Source: Oscillospiraceae bacterium
GTDB taxonomy: Bacteria > Bacillota > Clostridia > Oscillospirales > Ruminococcaceae
DNA: 36,112 nt
Reading direction: 5' to 3'
Assembly: GCA_021199335.1 (NCBI GenBank)
Contig: JAJQIG010000061.1
Span: 1-36,112 of the forward strand
Position numbers and translations under genes: made by a program. This document shows, piece after piece, positions 8,876 through 17,211 of this stretch. Within the stretch, counting starts at the first letter, position 1, and each line of letters begins with the position of its first letter. The notes beneath the pieces are model-generated. The model was not told the DNA's origin. It saw nothing but the letters and a program-made list of their open reading frames with translations, and did not search any database.

Positions 8876-9814
8876 TTACTGTGCATTATGCATCTTATTG
8901 GATACTAAAATCCCTATGCAGACCAGCGCAAGCGCAATAAAGCTCCTTGCCCCGAATGCCTGTTCGGTTTCCCCAAGGAGCAATGCAGAAAGAAGCACTC
9001 CGAAAACGGGATTCATTAACCCATACACGGCGAGCTTTGAAACATGATGATATTTCAACAGCATCGACCAAAGCGAGTAAGCAACAGCCGAAACGAGCGC
9101 AAGATAGATAATCAGCAGCACTGACTTCAGGTCAAAGCCGCTTATTCTTCCCCCCGCCGCAAAGCCGCACACCGCCATAACCATTCCCCCGAAAAGAAAC
9201 TGCCAACCGCTCATCATCATTGGGTTCTCCTCATTCGACCAGCGCTTCATAAGCACCGATGAAAAAGCATATGCGACCGTTGAAAGCAATATGAATCCCT
9301 CTCCTTTAAATGAAAGCTCCATATCAAATCCGCCGCTGAGGTTTATTACAACTACTCCCGCAAAGCCTATAATCGAACCAATGAGCTTTTGCGCCGTGAA
9401 TTTCTCCATCCTAAAAATAATGCAGGACACAACGAGAGCAACAAAAACATTTGCCGCTTCAATAACGGAGGCCTTAACCCCCGAAGTATGCGACAGACCG
9501 ATATAAAAGAAAAAATACTGTAAAATTGTCTGAAAAAGGCTTAGCGCAAAAACCTTCGGCATTGCCCTTTTGGATGGATAAAGAAACCTCTTATTTATAA
9601 CGGATGCGATGATTATAGTAAACAGTCCCGCAAGAGTGAACCTTAATCCCGCATAGAGAATCTCCGCCGCTGTGTCGTCGGAGGATATATTAAGCCCCTC
9701 AAAGCCTATCTTTATAACAGGGAAGGCGCTTCCCCACAGCAAACAGCACAGCATTGCCCCACCGAAGGCCGCTGTCGGAGACGCCAAAATACTTCTTCTG
9801 TTTTCCGTTTCCAT
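8876..9814 (-). CDS. EamA-family (DMT superfamily) transporter
   Basis: 312 residues with ten predicted membrane segments in two EamA halves. The first half starts with GAMLCCLLWGSAFPVIKIGF, the typical WG.xFxxxK entry; the second starts near GEGFILLSTVAYAFSSVLMKRW. GLMNPVFGVLLSALLLGE near the C-terminus matches the usual PVF.xxxxxxxLGE end. Such carriers export amino acids, purines or other metabolites; the substrate cannot be told from the sequence. ATG at 9814 with AAGGAAG upstream. It stands alone; no clear terminator is seen between it and the groES promoter. Confidence 0.92.
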   Translation of the reverse strand: METENRRSILASPTAAFGGAMLCCLLWGSAFPVIKIGFEGLNISSDDTAAEILYAGLRFTLAGLFTIIIASVINKRFLYPSKRAMPKVFALSLFQTILQYFFFYIGLSHTSGVKASVIEAANVFVALVVSCIIFRMEKFTAQKLIGSIIGFAGVVVINLSGGFDMELSFKGEGFILLSTVAYAFSSVLMKRWSNEENPMMMSGWQFLFGGMVMAVCGFAAGGRISGFDLKSVLLIIYLALVSAVAYSLWSMLLKYHHVSKLAVYGLMNPVFGVLLSALLLGETEQAFGARSFIALALVCIGILVSNKMHNAQ

Positions 9815-9883
9815 AGATTAAAACTTCCTTTTTTGCGGAGAGTTAATTGAATGTAAATCTGCGCCGTTTCCAACGCCGTAAAG

Positions 9884-10369
9884 TTATCTTTCAACCTTTA
9901 AAATCGGATAACCCTCTTGATAGGGCTTTATTATATCCGGATTTTTTTCAGCCTCGGAGAAAATTTTCTCCGACAGATTGTTTTCCTCAAGCTCATTAAC
10001 AAGCTGCGAAAGCGGTTTATTGTACATTTCGGGACAGATTGAGGCTATTGAAATAACCCTTTTCCCCCCAAGCTCCATTATTCTGTAGGGCCATATACGG
10101 CAATCAAAGGGTTTGCTGTCGCCAAGCCTACAGCCCGAGGCTTTATCGAGCATGGGGCAGACATAAAGCTCGCCTTTCTCATCATCGGGAATGCATTTGA
10201 AAATGCGGCTGCTTCCCTTGCTTATAAATTCCGTTTCGGGGAAATCGGCGATTATTCTCCCGTAAAGCTCATCGGAAACAACGGGTGTTTCCCATATATC
10301 ATATTTATCAAAAACGCAGCAAATTCTGCATCTTGCGCAGTCGCTGCCCGACAATATATTTTTCAGCAT
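9884..10369 (-). CDS. YkgJ-type Cys-cluster (Zn/Fe-chelating) protein
   Basis: 161 residues. The N-terminus has CARCRICC (residues about 11-18), and the middle has YVCPMLD, GCRLGDSKPFDCRIWPY. This CxxC...CC, C...C...C pattern is that of the YkgJ/UPF0153 family, thought to hold zinc or an iron-sulfur cluster. No biochemical role is firmly established. ATG at 10369 follows AAGGAG. It lies head-to-head with spoVAC, 142 bases apart, and 69 bases upstream of the EamA gene, which may be on the same transcript. Confidence 0.8.
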   Translation of the reverse strand: MLKNILSGSDCARCRICCVFDKYDIWETPVVSDELYGRIIADFPETEFISKGSSRIFKCIPDDEKGELYVCPMLDKASGCRLGDSKPFDCRIWPYRIMELGGKRVISIASICPEMYNKPLSQLVNELEENNLSEKIFSEAEKNPDIIKPYQEGYPILKVER

Positions 10370-10465
10370 TTGAAATTCTCCTTACATAATAATTTAATAA
10401 AAGCCGCTATTGTAACATATTTGCCGCAAAAGTAACGTCCTCCGATAGTATATTGGCATAAAAAT

Positions 10466-10480
10466 CGGTTAGAATAACCG
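10466..10480. promoter_or_regulatory. Palindrome upstream of spoVAC
   Basis: CGGTTA (10466-10471), GAA, TAACCG (10475-10480): perfect six-base arms, 31 bases before the spoVAC start. It overlaps the likely promoter region (a GTATA at 10449-10453 and TAGAAT-like box at 10470-10475), so it may be an operator or a small RNA stem. Confidence 0.4.
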
Positions 10481-10511
10481 TACAAATTAATTTTTGGGAG
10501 GATTTTATGTT

Positions 10512-10961
10512 ATGAGCTTAAAAACTATAACTCCGCAGCAGTATGATAAAATGGTAAAACAGGCGTCGCCGAACTCAAAAAGCTGGGTTGATATTCCAAA
10601 GGCTTTTTTAATCGGCGGAGCAATCTGCTGCATAGGACAAGGAATAAATAATCTTTACAGCGCAGGGGGATTTGATACAAAAACCGCGGCATCGTGGACT
10701 TCCATAACCCTTGTGCTTATAAGTGCGCTGCTGACGGGCTTCGGGCTTTACGAAAAGCTTGCAAAGCACGGCGGCGCAGGAACTCTTGTGCCGATAACGG
10801 GCTTTGCGAATGCGGTCGTATCCCCTGCCCTTGAATTTAAGGCGGAGGGCTTCGTCCTCGGACTCGGAGCGAAAATTTTTATCATTTCCGGCCCTGTTAT
10901 ATTATACGGAACTGCGGCTTCGGTTATTTACGGACTTATCTATTATTTTTTCCTGAGATAG
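10512..10961 (+). CDS. spoVAC: Stage V sporulation protein AC
   Basis: 149 residues. SpoVAC is a membrane channel subunit for dipicolinic acid uptake into the forespore and its release at germination. Family features are visible: MSLKTITPQQYDKMVKQASP, KSWVDIPKAFLIGGAICCIGQ, and GAGTLVPITGFANAVVSPALEFKAEGFVLGLGAKIF. There are four to five membrane segments. The ATG at 10512 has GGGAGG (10496-10502 area) upstream. An ATG at 10507 begins a minimal frame of ATG TTA TGA whose stop overlaps the true start by four bases. spoVAD and spoVAE are not next to it, unlike the usual order, so they lie elsewhere or are absent. No clear sigma-G promoter could be fixed. Confidence 0.92.
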   Translation: MSLKTITPQQYDKMVKQASPNSKSWVDIPKAFLIGGAICCIGQGINNLYSAGGFDTKTAASWTSITLVLISALLTGFGLYEKLAKHGGAGTLVPITGFANAVVSPALEFKAEGFVLGLGAKIFIISGPVILYGTAASVIYGLIYYFFLR

Positions 10962-10981
10962 TGTGTCTGCATCCCAACAAG

Positions 10982-11014
10982 CTGAGGCTGCCGCAGCTTC
11001 TGCGCCAGCCTCAG
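10982..11014. terminator. Hairpin between convergent genes
   Basis: Outer arms CTGAGGCT (10982-10989) and AGCCTCAG (11007-11014), then an inner CGCAG/CTGCG stem. Flanking T content is weak on both sides, but the position between the convergent stops of spoVAC and the gene at 11016 fits a shared terminator. Confidence 0.6.
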
Positions 11015-11015
11015 T

Positions 11016-11699
11016 TCAATTTCTTGAAGTAAGAAATTTTATAGCTCTTTCTATGCTGTCCTTGGAGTTTCCCCAATCCGCTCCGCTCCCTGCGTTGCGG
11101 TAGTCATACATACTGCAATAACGGCTTACGTCATCATAAAGCGACGCGGCGTATTTCTCCGTTAATGCGGAAATCATTTTCATAAAGCTGTCAAGCTCCC
11201 TCTTTTGAAGGTATACGGGGGCAAGCGATTGAAGCAGGTCATAATGCGGAAGGCAGATATATTCCTGCTCGGACAGCATCTTCTTTATATCGTCATTTGA
11301 AAACATCTCAAAAAATGTTCTCATAAGCCTTTCCATTCCCCAATCAACCTTCTCGCAGACGAAACAGGATTCATTAATCTGCGACAGCTTCGCTTTCCTT
11401 GCATTTTTCGGTTCAAAGAGCTTCTTCCTTGAAAAAAGTCGGTTATCGACCTCCGCAAGATGGGTTTGAAGCATAAGCGCAAGTGAGAGCCTGTTTTTCT
11501 GCTTCATCATCTGCTGAAAATGGGTATGGCAAAAGCCCGCACGGTTCGTTTCAATGCGAACATCGGGTTCCATCATTGCTGCGCCCATAATATATTCAAC
11601 GGTACGCTGTTCAAGCATATCCCTCATTCTGCAAATGGGGCAGCCATCCTTCGGTTCAAGAATTTCGCTTATAGGTATTGTAAGTATACTGTCACGCAT
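11016..11699 (-). CDS. DUF6062-like Cys/His-rich protein
   Basis: 227 residues, no signal peptide or membrane segment. It carries CPICRM (about residues 20-25), GFCHTHFQ, CFVCEKVDWGMERL and CLPHY, spaced so that two Cys/His metal sites are likely. The rest is helical. This matches what I know of the DUF6062 family of Clostridia, with no known function. ATG at 11699 follows GAGGAG. It begins 12 bases after the end of the glycosylase gene, so it is the last gene of the tautomerase-ogg unit. Confidence 0.7.
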   Translation of the reverse strand: MRDSILTIPISEILEPKDGCPICRMRDMLEQRTVEYIMGAAMMEPDVRIETNRAGFCHTHFQQMMKQKNRLSLALMLQTHLAEVDNRLFSRKKLFEPKNARKAKLSQINESCFVCEKVDWGMERLMRTFFEMFSNDDIKKMLSEQEYICLPHYDLLQSLAPVYLQKRELDSFMKMISALTEKYAASLYDDVSRYCSMYDYRNAGSGADWGNSKDSIERAIKFLTSRN

Positions 11700-11711
11700 A
11701 AAAAATTCTCC

Positions 11712-12518
11712 TCATTGCTCAAAAACTCCCGACGTTCTTATATAGTGGAACAAATACTGCTGAGCAATTCCCGCATAATCCGCAGCGAGCCTCGGAAATC
11801 CGTTCGGATAAAATCTTTCCATAACACGTTTTATCCACACGTCAACGGGAAAGCATTCCACACGGTACATTCCGTAAAGCAAAGCGCATTCCGCAACCTT
11901 TGGACCTACTCCCTTTATTGTCATAAGGGACCTTCTCGCTTCGGCAACGGGCATTTCCTTTATTTCATCAAGCATTATTTCGCCGCTGTTTATTTTATTT
12001 ATACAATCCTCTATGTACTTCGCCCTGAAGCCCGCTCTAAGGTAAGAAAAATCATCCGCTGTTTTTCCATTAAGCATTTCCGCCGAGGGAAATCCGCCGT
12101 ATTTTTCACAAAGTCTGCCGATGATGCCTTTTATCCTCGGGATATTGTTATTCTGTGAAATTATAAAGGAAAGAAGCGCTTCAAAGCTGTCCTGCCTTAA
12201 AAGACGTATTCCGCCCGCATATGCGCAGGCGCTTGACAAGGTGCTGTCCTCCGAAAAAACACGCTTAAGCTCACCGTAATCTGTGTTAAGGTCAAAATAA
12301 TCCGCCCAAACATTAATAAAATCCTTCTCCGAGGTATTTTTCAGGACAAAATAGTCCCTTTCGGCATAAATATCAAGCGGTTTATTGAGTCTGAAGCCAT
12401 GATAAGCCTTTTCCCCCGTTCTTTCCCAGCGAAAAGCCTGACCGCAGTCCAACGTTTCATCAAGGTCAAAGTCCGGCTGATACAGATGTATATCCGAACC
12501 GTTTACGGTGTAATTCAT
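11712..12518 (-). CDS. ogg: 8-oxoguanine DNA glycosylase (HhH-GPD)
   Basis: 268 residues. Removes 8-oxoguanine from DNA and nicks the abasic site. The N-terminal OGG-type domain has LDETLDCGQAFRWER (residues 19-33). LLSFIISQNNNIPRIKGII (115-133) is the DNA-wedge region. IKGVGPKVAECALLYG (201-216) is the helix-hairpin-helix with the catalytic Lys207, followed by FPVDVWIKRVM with the catalytic Asp226. All key residues are present. The start ATG at 12518 overlaps the tautomerase stop by four bases (ATGA), so translation is coupled. It belongs to the bacterial OGG1-like group found in Clostridia. Confidence 0.93.
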   Translation of the reverse strand: MNYTVNGSDIHLYQPDFDLDETLDCGQAFRWERTGEKAYHGFRLNKPLDIYAERDYFVLKNTSEKDFINVWADYFDLNTDYGELKRVFSEDSTLSSACAYAGGIRLLRQDSFEALLSFIISQNNNIPRIKGIIGRLCEKYGGFPSAEMLNGKTADDFSYLRAGFRAKYIEDCINKINSGEIMLDEIKEMPVAEARRSLMTIKGVGPKVAECALLYGMYRVECFPVDVWIKRVMERFYPNGFPRLAADYAGIAQQYLFHYIRTSGVFEQ

Positions 12519-12757
12519 TTCTTGAGCAAATCCCTGGGGTCGTAATTTGCCTTGCGGAAAAGCTTATCCTGCTTTGCCGTAACATCCGCTGCGAAAACAT
12601 CCTGCCATTCCTCGGGGGTGTAATCCTCAACGGTAACGGAAATATGATCCTTTGAACAGCCGATAGCTTCATAGAGAGCTTCGGCAACCTTATCGGCGGC
12701 CATTTTTTTCTGTTCATCGGTGCGGCCCTTTAACATTTTTATTGAAATATGCGGCAT
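12515..12757 (-). CDS. 4-oxalocrotonate tautomerase-family protein
   Basis: 80 residues. Starts MPHISIKMLKGRTDEQK, so processing of Met exposes the catalytic N-terminal proline of this superfamily. It has a single beta-alpha-beta unit plus a short extension (EEWQDVF, NYDPRDLLKK); the 80-residue length is slightly longer than classical 4-OT (62). These form hexamers or trimers that tautomerise keto-enol acids. The true substrate is unknown. ATG at 12757 follows AAGGAG. Overlaps the ogg start by four bases. Confidence 0.88.
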   Translation of the reverse strand: MPHISIKMLKGRTDEQKKMAADKVAEALYEAIGCSKDHISVTVEDYTPEEWQDVFAADVTAKQDKLFRKANYDPRDLLKK

Positions 12758-12777
12758 AATTAAAATCTCCTTTTCAT

Positions 12778-13542
12778 TTATTCAAAGCTGTCCTCACGCC
12801 TGTCGGAGCTTTCGGCAGGCACGGCTGGACGCTTTTTGTTTTTCTTCAGGAGCTTTTGCTCCTTATCCCATTTATCATTCCTTATGCAGACGACCTCATC
12901 AAATAGGCAATGATATTTTGGCGGGATAACCTTGTTAATATGCGCTTTTCCGAAAAACCACATCTTAAAGGTGCAGTCGTTTTTTACGGCATCGAAGAAT
13001 GTGTGCATATGGCTTATCTGGTTAACCTCAAAGCCGAGGAATTCCTTCATTGTAGCGGGAGGCTCATGGGTAATTATATAATCAAGGCTGTTTCCGACCT
13101 TTTTTATGTTAAGAACGGCATCCTTAACCTCATCGGCGGAGGGAAGCTCCTCCTCATACCATGTTTTGGATTCACGCCTTATATCAAGCTCCTTGGTTTG
13201 GCCGCCGCCGAAGGCGAAAAAGCGATAGCCCTGGAGGTTAAAGACGCTTCCCCGCTTCATGTGCATAAGGTTGCCCGAAATAACACTGACCGTTCCCCCG
13301 CAAAACTCCCTTTCGGGATATTTTTTCAGCAGGTTAAAGTTTTCGTGGCAGCCTTCAACGAAAAGGGTATAAAACTTTTTTCTTCCTATGCTTTTCAGGA
13401 CGGACTGTTCATGCTTTGAGCCGTCCCATAGGAAACCGAAATCCCCGCAAACTATAAGAAAATCGCCTTTTTTAAGGCTTTTTATTTTTTTATCGCTAAA
13501 GCGGCTTATATCGCCGTGCATATCCCCTGTAATACAAATCAA
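12778..13542 (-). CDS. Metallophosphoesterase
   Basis: 254 residues. The calcineurin-like motifs are GDMHGD (residues 6-11), VCGDFGFLWDG (32-42), EGCHEN (64-69), THEPP and a C-terminal H. In the third motif the usual Asn of GNHE is Cys (GCHE), which would remove one metal ligand. The C-terminal 25 residues are a basic-then-acidic tail rich in K, R and E. The start is TTG at 13542: GGAG lies nine bases upstream, and it leaves MICITGDMHGD at the N-terminus, as expected. The product may act on nucleotides or phosphoproteins; no substrate can be named. It is 20 bases upstream of the tautomerase gene, probably co-transcribed. Confidence 0.88.
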   Translation of the reverse strand: MICITGDMHGDISRFSDKKIKSLKKGDFLIVCGDFGFLWDGSKHEQSVLKSIGRKKFYTLFVEGCHENFNLLKKYPEREFCGGTVSVISGNLMHMKRGSVFNLQGYRFFAFGGGQTKELDIRRESKTWYEEELPSADEVKDAVLNIKKVGNSLDYIITHEPPATMKEFLGFEVNQISHMHTFFDAVKNDCTFKMWFFGKAHINKVIPPKYHCLFDEVVCIRNDKWDKEQKLLKKNKKRPAVPAESSDRREDSFE

Positions 13543-13689
13543 TCACAAACACTCCAATCATACTTCTTTTACAGTATATCATATTTTTTCAAAAAGGTAA
13601 AGAGAAAAACAAAACATTTCCCGTCATGCATAATTCCGAAGCTGCGGCATAAAATGTACAAAAATACATATTATGGGACAGGTGATATT

Positions 13690-14175
13690 ATGAAGAAAAG
13701 GAAAATAACGGAGCTTTTGATTTTTATTATCTCCGCAGAGCTGACAGGGGCGCTTTCTGCCCTTATTGCGGGGGACACATCGGAGTTTTACAGCGAGCTT
13801 GTTAAGCCGCCCCTTGCTCCTCCGGGCTTTCTTTTTCCGATTGTTTGGACTATTCTTTATGCCTTAATGGGCATATCGGCATTTTTAATTTATGAGACCG
13901 ATGCGGAAGAGAGCGTAAAGAAAAATGCGCTCCTTGTTTACGCCATACAGCTTTTTGTAAATTTCACATGGAGCATAATATTTTTCCGATTTGAGATGCC
14001 GGGGCTTTCCTCAATCGTGATTGTCGCACTGTTTATTCTTGTCGCCGTTATGATATCGAGGTTCTGTAAAATCCGCCCCGCCGCCGCTTACATCAACATT
14101 CCATATCTTATATGGGTAGGATTCGCTTCATACCTTAATATTGCAATATGGCTTTTGAACAGGGCGGCAGTCTGA
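13690..14175 (+). CDS. tspO: TspO/MBR family membrane protein
   Basis: 161 residues with five membrane segments. Family marks: KPPLAPPGFLFPIVWTILYALMGISAFLIY (residues 41-70, the conserved W/P-rich segment), FTWSIIFF, and LIWVGFASYLNIAIWLLN at the end. TspO binds porphyrins and is linked to tetrapyrrole handling and stress. ATG at 13690 has AGGTG ten bases upstream; the frame stays open upstream but has no better start. Ends ten bases from the stop of the convergent ClC gene, with no hairpin between them. Confidence 0.93.
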   Translation: MKKRKITELLIFIISAELTGALSALIAGDTSEFYSELVKPPLAPPGFLFPIVWTILYALMGISAFLIYETDAEESVKKNALLVYAIQLFVNFTWSIIFFRFEMPGLSSIVIVALFILVAVMISRFCKIRPAAAYINIPYLIWVGFASYLNIAIWLLNRAAV

Positions 14176-14185
14176 GGATAATTTT

Positions 14186-15496
14186 TTATTGCGTTTCCCT
14201 GAATTTAATCGGCTTGAATTTTGATTGATAGAATTGCTGTGCGCTGTAAAGTCCTGTATATCCCGAAAGCATATAGCTTATTGCAATAACGAGGGCATAA
14301 TAGGGCATACCGCTCATCCCGAACAGCTCTACGCTCATAATCATCGAAGTAAACGGGCAATTTGTTACTCCGCAGAACACCGCAATAAGGCCGAGCGCCG
14401 CTCCAAACGATGGATTAAGTCCCAACAATCCGCCAAGGGTGCATCCGAAGGTCGCCCCGACAAAAAATGACGGCACAATTTCCCCTCCCTTAAAGCCACA
14501 GCCCAAGGTTATAACGGTAAAAACAATTTTTATAAGAAAAGCCATCGGGTCGGCATTTCCCTCAAAGGCACGTTTTATAACCTCAACTCCTGCGCCGTTG
14601 TAGTCGGTTGTTCCCAATATAACCGTAAGCGCGGCGATAACAAGTCCTCCTGCGGCTACCCTTATGTAGGGATTGGGGATATGCTTCCTGTAGAATTCCT
14701 CCGACCTGTGCATAGCTTCGCAGAAAAAAACGCTGACAAGCGCACAGGCTATCCCGATTACCATAGCGACAAGCATTGTAACCGCAGAATCCTTTCCAAA
14801 GGAGGGAACTCCGCTCACAAGAAAGCTCTCCGCTTCGGAACCGAGCGCCCTTGAAACAATGGTGGAGGTTATCCCCGAAATCATGCACGGCACAAGCGCA
14901 GAATATTGCGCCGCCCCAACGATTGTTACCTCAACGGCAAAAATTGCGGCGGCGACGGGCGTTCCGAAAAGCGCCGCAAAGCCTGCGCTCATTCCGCACA
15001 TAATAAGAATGGACGTGTCCTTGCCATCAAGCCGAAACAGCTTTTTAAGCGGCTTAACCATAGAGCCGCCTATTTGCAGGGCTGCGCCCTCACGTCCCGC
15101 CGAGCCTCCGAAGAAATGGGTTGCGAACGCAGCAATAAAAACAAGCGGCGCAAGCCGAAATTTAACCTCAGATTCGGCTCTTGCCGCAAGAATAATAGTA
15201 TTCGTATCCTTATCGTCCGTAAGACCCGCTTTGTTGTAAATAAAAGCGATTAAAAGACCCGCCACGGGAAGAAGGAGAATTATAAATTTGTTTTCGCTCC
15301 GAAAATCGGCGGCGAAGGTCAGAGCCTTTCCAAAAAAGGTTCCGACAACTCCGACAGCCGCTCCCGAAATAACAGCGATAAGCAGCCATTTGAAAAACGC
15401 CATATAAAGCGAGCTGTAGGAATCGGGCGGAAGCCTTCGCAGCTCCTCGATATTAAAGCCCCTTCTCTTGGATTCTCCCATGCTTTCCTTATTCAT
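14186..15496 (-). CDS. ClC-family chloride channel/antiporter
   Basis: 436 residues with about 11-12 membrane segments. GSAGREGAALQIGG (residues 131-144) is the anion-filter motif, with the gating Glu137. GGEIVPSFFVGATFG is the second filter motif (GGxxxPxxxxGA). It has no C-terminal CBS domains. Moves chloride (or fluoride-like anions) across the membrane, often with protons; the presence of the gating Glu favours an antiporter. ATG at 15496 with AAAGG upstream; an ATG five codons later is possible. It starts 23 bases after speB, so it is probably transcribed with the polyamine operon. A pH role alongside arginine decarboxylation is inference. Confidence 0.92.
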   Translation of the reverse strand: MNKESMGESKRRGFNIEELRRLPPDSYSSLYMAFFKWLLIAVISGAAVGVVGTFFGKALTFAADFRSENKFIILLLPVAGLLIAFIYNKAGLTDDKDTNTIILAARAESEVKFRLAPLVFIAAFATHFFGGSAGREGAALQIGGSMVKPLKKLFRLDGKDTSILIMCGMSAGFAALFGTPVAAAIFAVEVTIVGAAQYSALVPCMISGITSTIVSRALGSEAESFLVSGVPSFGKDSAVTMLVAMVIGIACALVSVFFCEAMHRSEEFYRKHIPNPYIRVAAGGLVIAALTVILGTTDYNGAGVEVIKRAFEGNADPMAFLIKIVFTVITLGCGFKGGEIVPSFFVGATFGCTLGGLLGLNPSFGAALGLIAVFCGVTNCPFTSMIMSVELFGMSGMPYYALVIAISYMLSGYTGLYSAQQFYQSKFKPIKFRETQ

Positions 15497-15519
15497 AAAT
15501 CAAAACAACCTTTCAAGAA

Positions 15520-16362
15520 TCAAAGCATCAGCAGCATTTCACGCAGCAGCTTACAGCAAAGCGCAGTAGATATTCCGCTTGGGTCATACGGTGGGGAAAG
15601 CTCATTCATATCCGCGCCAACAATATTAAGCCCCTTCAGCTTTAAAAGCGCAGAGAGAAGCTCCGTATATCTTACGCCGCCCGCTTCGGGAGTACCCGTT
15701 CCGGGGAATTCGGACGGGTCAAGAACATCCATATCAACGGTAATATATACATTCTTCCCCTCAAGCGCAGAAACCATAGAATCAATTCCGCTGAGGTCAA
15801 ACGGAGTCATCACCGTATGACCTTCGGCAAAATCAAATTCACTTCGTTCTCCGCTCCTTATGCCGTGCTGATATATATGTCTTTCACCGACAATCTCATA
15901 ACAGCGGCGCATAACGCAGGCATGGGAATTTTTCACGCCGAGATAATCATCACGCAAATCCGCATGGGCGTCAAACTGTACTATATATAAATCATCGTAT
16001 TTTTCCTTAACCGCCCGAACCGCTCCGAGAGTAACAAGATGTTCGCCGCCGAGCATAAACGGCATTTTTCCATCGGCAAGAATTTCCCTTGTCAAATCGG
16101 TAATTTGATTTAGCGCAAGCTCGGGCGAACCTATGCAAAGCTCAATATCCCCCGCATCATAGACGCTTATTTCAGACAAATCCTTGTTCTGATGCAGGGA
16201 ATATGTTTCAATTCCGTAGCTTTCCCGTCGTATCGCCTTTGCGCCGAAGCGTGTACCGGGGCGATATGATGTTGTGCTGTCAAACGGGGCGCCGAAAATC
16301 ACAATATCGGATGTTTCATACTCGCCGTCACAGGCAATAAAAGCATTTCTTTCACATTGCAT
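15520..16362 (-). CDS. speB: Agmatinase
   Basis: 280 residues, usual length. Hydrolyses agmatine to putrescine and urea with two Mn ions. Metal ligands are in GGEHLVTLG (His108), FDAHADLRDDY (Asp131, His133, Asp135) and VDMDVLDPSEFPGTGTPEAGG (Asp210, Asp212). The N-terminus has GAPFDSTTSYRPGTRFG. ATG at 16362 is chosen over a TTG at 16368; AAGGAG lies 11 bases upstream, inside the end of speE, which it overlaps by 11 bases. Third step of the arginine-to-putrescine branch together with the SpeA-type decarboxylase at 17212. The family also contains guanidino hydrolases, but the context favours agmatinase. Confidence 0.92.
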   Translation of the reverse strand: MQCERNAFIACDGEYETSDIVIFGAPFDSTTSYRPGTRFGAKAIRRESYGIETYSLHQNKDLSEISVYDAGDIELCIGSPELALNQITDLTREILADGKMPFMLGGEHLVTLGAVRAVKEKYDDLYIVQFDAHADLRDDYLGVKNSHACVMRRCYEIVGERHIYQHGIRSGERSEFDFAEGHTVMTPFDLSGIDSMVSALEGKNVYITVDMDVLDPSEFPGTGTPEAGGVRYTELLSALLKLKGLNIVGADMNELSPPYDPSGISTALCCKLLREMLLML

Positions 16363-17200
16363 TTTCAAGAAGCTCCTTTACATAATTCGGAATTGCGAAC
16401 GAACCCTTATGAAGCTCGGTATTGTAATACTTTGTTTCAAGTCCGAGGGCGTTCCACCTTTCTGCATCAAAATCGAGCGGATGAACAGCTTTTGAAGCGA
16501 ACCCGAAAAGCCAATGCCCCGAAGGATAGGTCGGAATATGCGCCTGATAAACTCCGCATATGGGGAAAAGCTCCTTTATCCTCTTGTGCGCCCTCTGCAT
16601 AGCCTTCGCATCATCGCTGTAGTACGGGCTTTCATGCTGATTTACAAGGATACCGTTCTCGGTAAGGGCATCAAAGCAGTTTCCGTAAAACTCACTTGTA
16701 AAAAGTCCCTCCCCGGGGCCGAATGGGTCGGTGCTGTCAACAATGATAAGGTCATAATCGTTATGCTTTCTGCGAACAAAGCGCAGTCCATCGTCATAAT
16801 TAATTGTTACCCTTGTATCGTCCAATCGGCAGGCGGTCTGCGGAAGAAACCTCCTGCTTACTTCCACAACCTGCTCATCAATTTCAACCATATCGATATG
16901 GCGAATATTATCATATCGTGTAAGCTCACGTATTGTTCCTCCGTCACCTGCGCCGATGACAAGGACATTCTCCGCATCGGGGTTCACCGCCATAGGAACG
17001 TGCGTAATCATCTCATGATAAATAAATTCATCCTTTTCGGTGAGCATCATTATTCCGTCAAGTGTAAGAAAGCGTCCGAATTCGGGGCTTTCAAAAACGT
17101 CAATACGCTGAAATTCACTTTTTCCGCTGTAAAGCTGTTTGTCAACTCTTATGGACATTTTAACGTCCTTTGTATGCATTTCACTGTACCATAATTCCAT
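16352..17200 (-). CDS. speE: Spermidine synthase
   Basis: 282 residues. Transfers an aminopropyl group from decarboxylated SAM to putrescine. ELWYSEMHTKDVKMSIRVDKQLYSGKSEFQ at the start is typical. IGAGDGGTIREL (82-93) binds the nucleotide, and DSTDPFGPGEGLFTSEFY (155-172) contains the active Asp155 and Asp158. ATG at 17200 follows AAGGAG. It lies 11 bases after the decarboxylase gene and overlaps speB, so it is tightly coupled. Together with SpeD it completes spermidine synthesis. Confidence 0.96.
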   Translation of the reverse strand: MELWYSEMHTKDVKMSIRVDKQLYSGKSEFQRIDVFESPEFGRFLTLDGIMMLTEKDEFIYHEMITHVPMAVNPDAENVLVIGAGDGGTIRELTRYDNIRHIDMVEIDEQVVEVSRRFLPQTACRLDDTRVTINYDDGLRFVRRKHNDYDLIIVDSTDPFGPGEGLFTSEFYGNCFDALTENGILVNQHESPYYSDDAKAMQRAHKRIKELFPICGVYQAHIPTYPSGHWLFGFASKAVHPLDFDAERWNALGLETKYYNTELHKGSFAIPNYVKELLENAM

Positions 17201-17211
17201 AAAAAGCTCCT

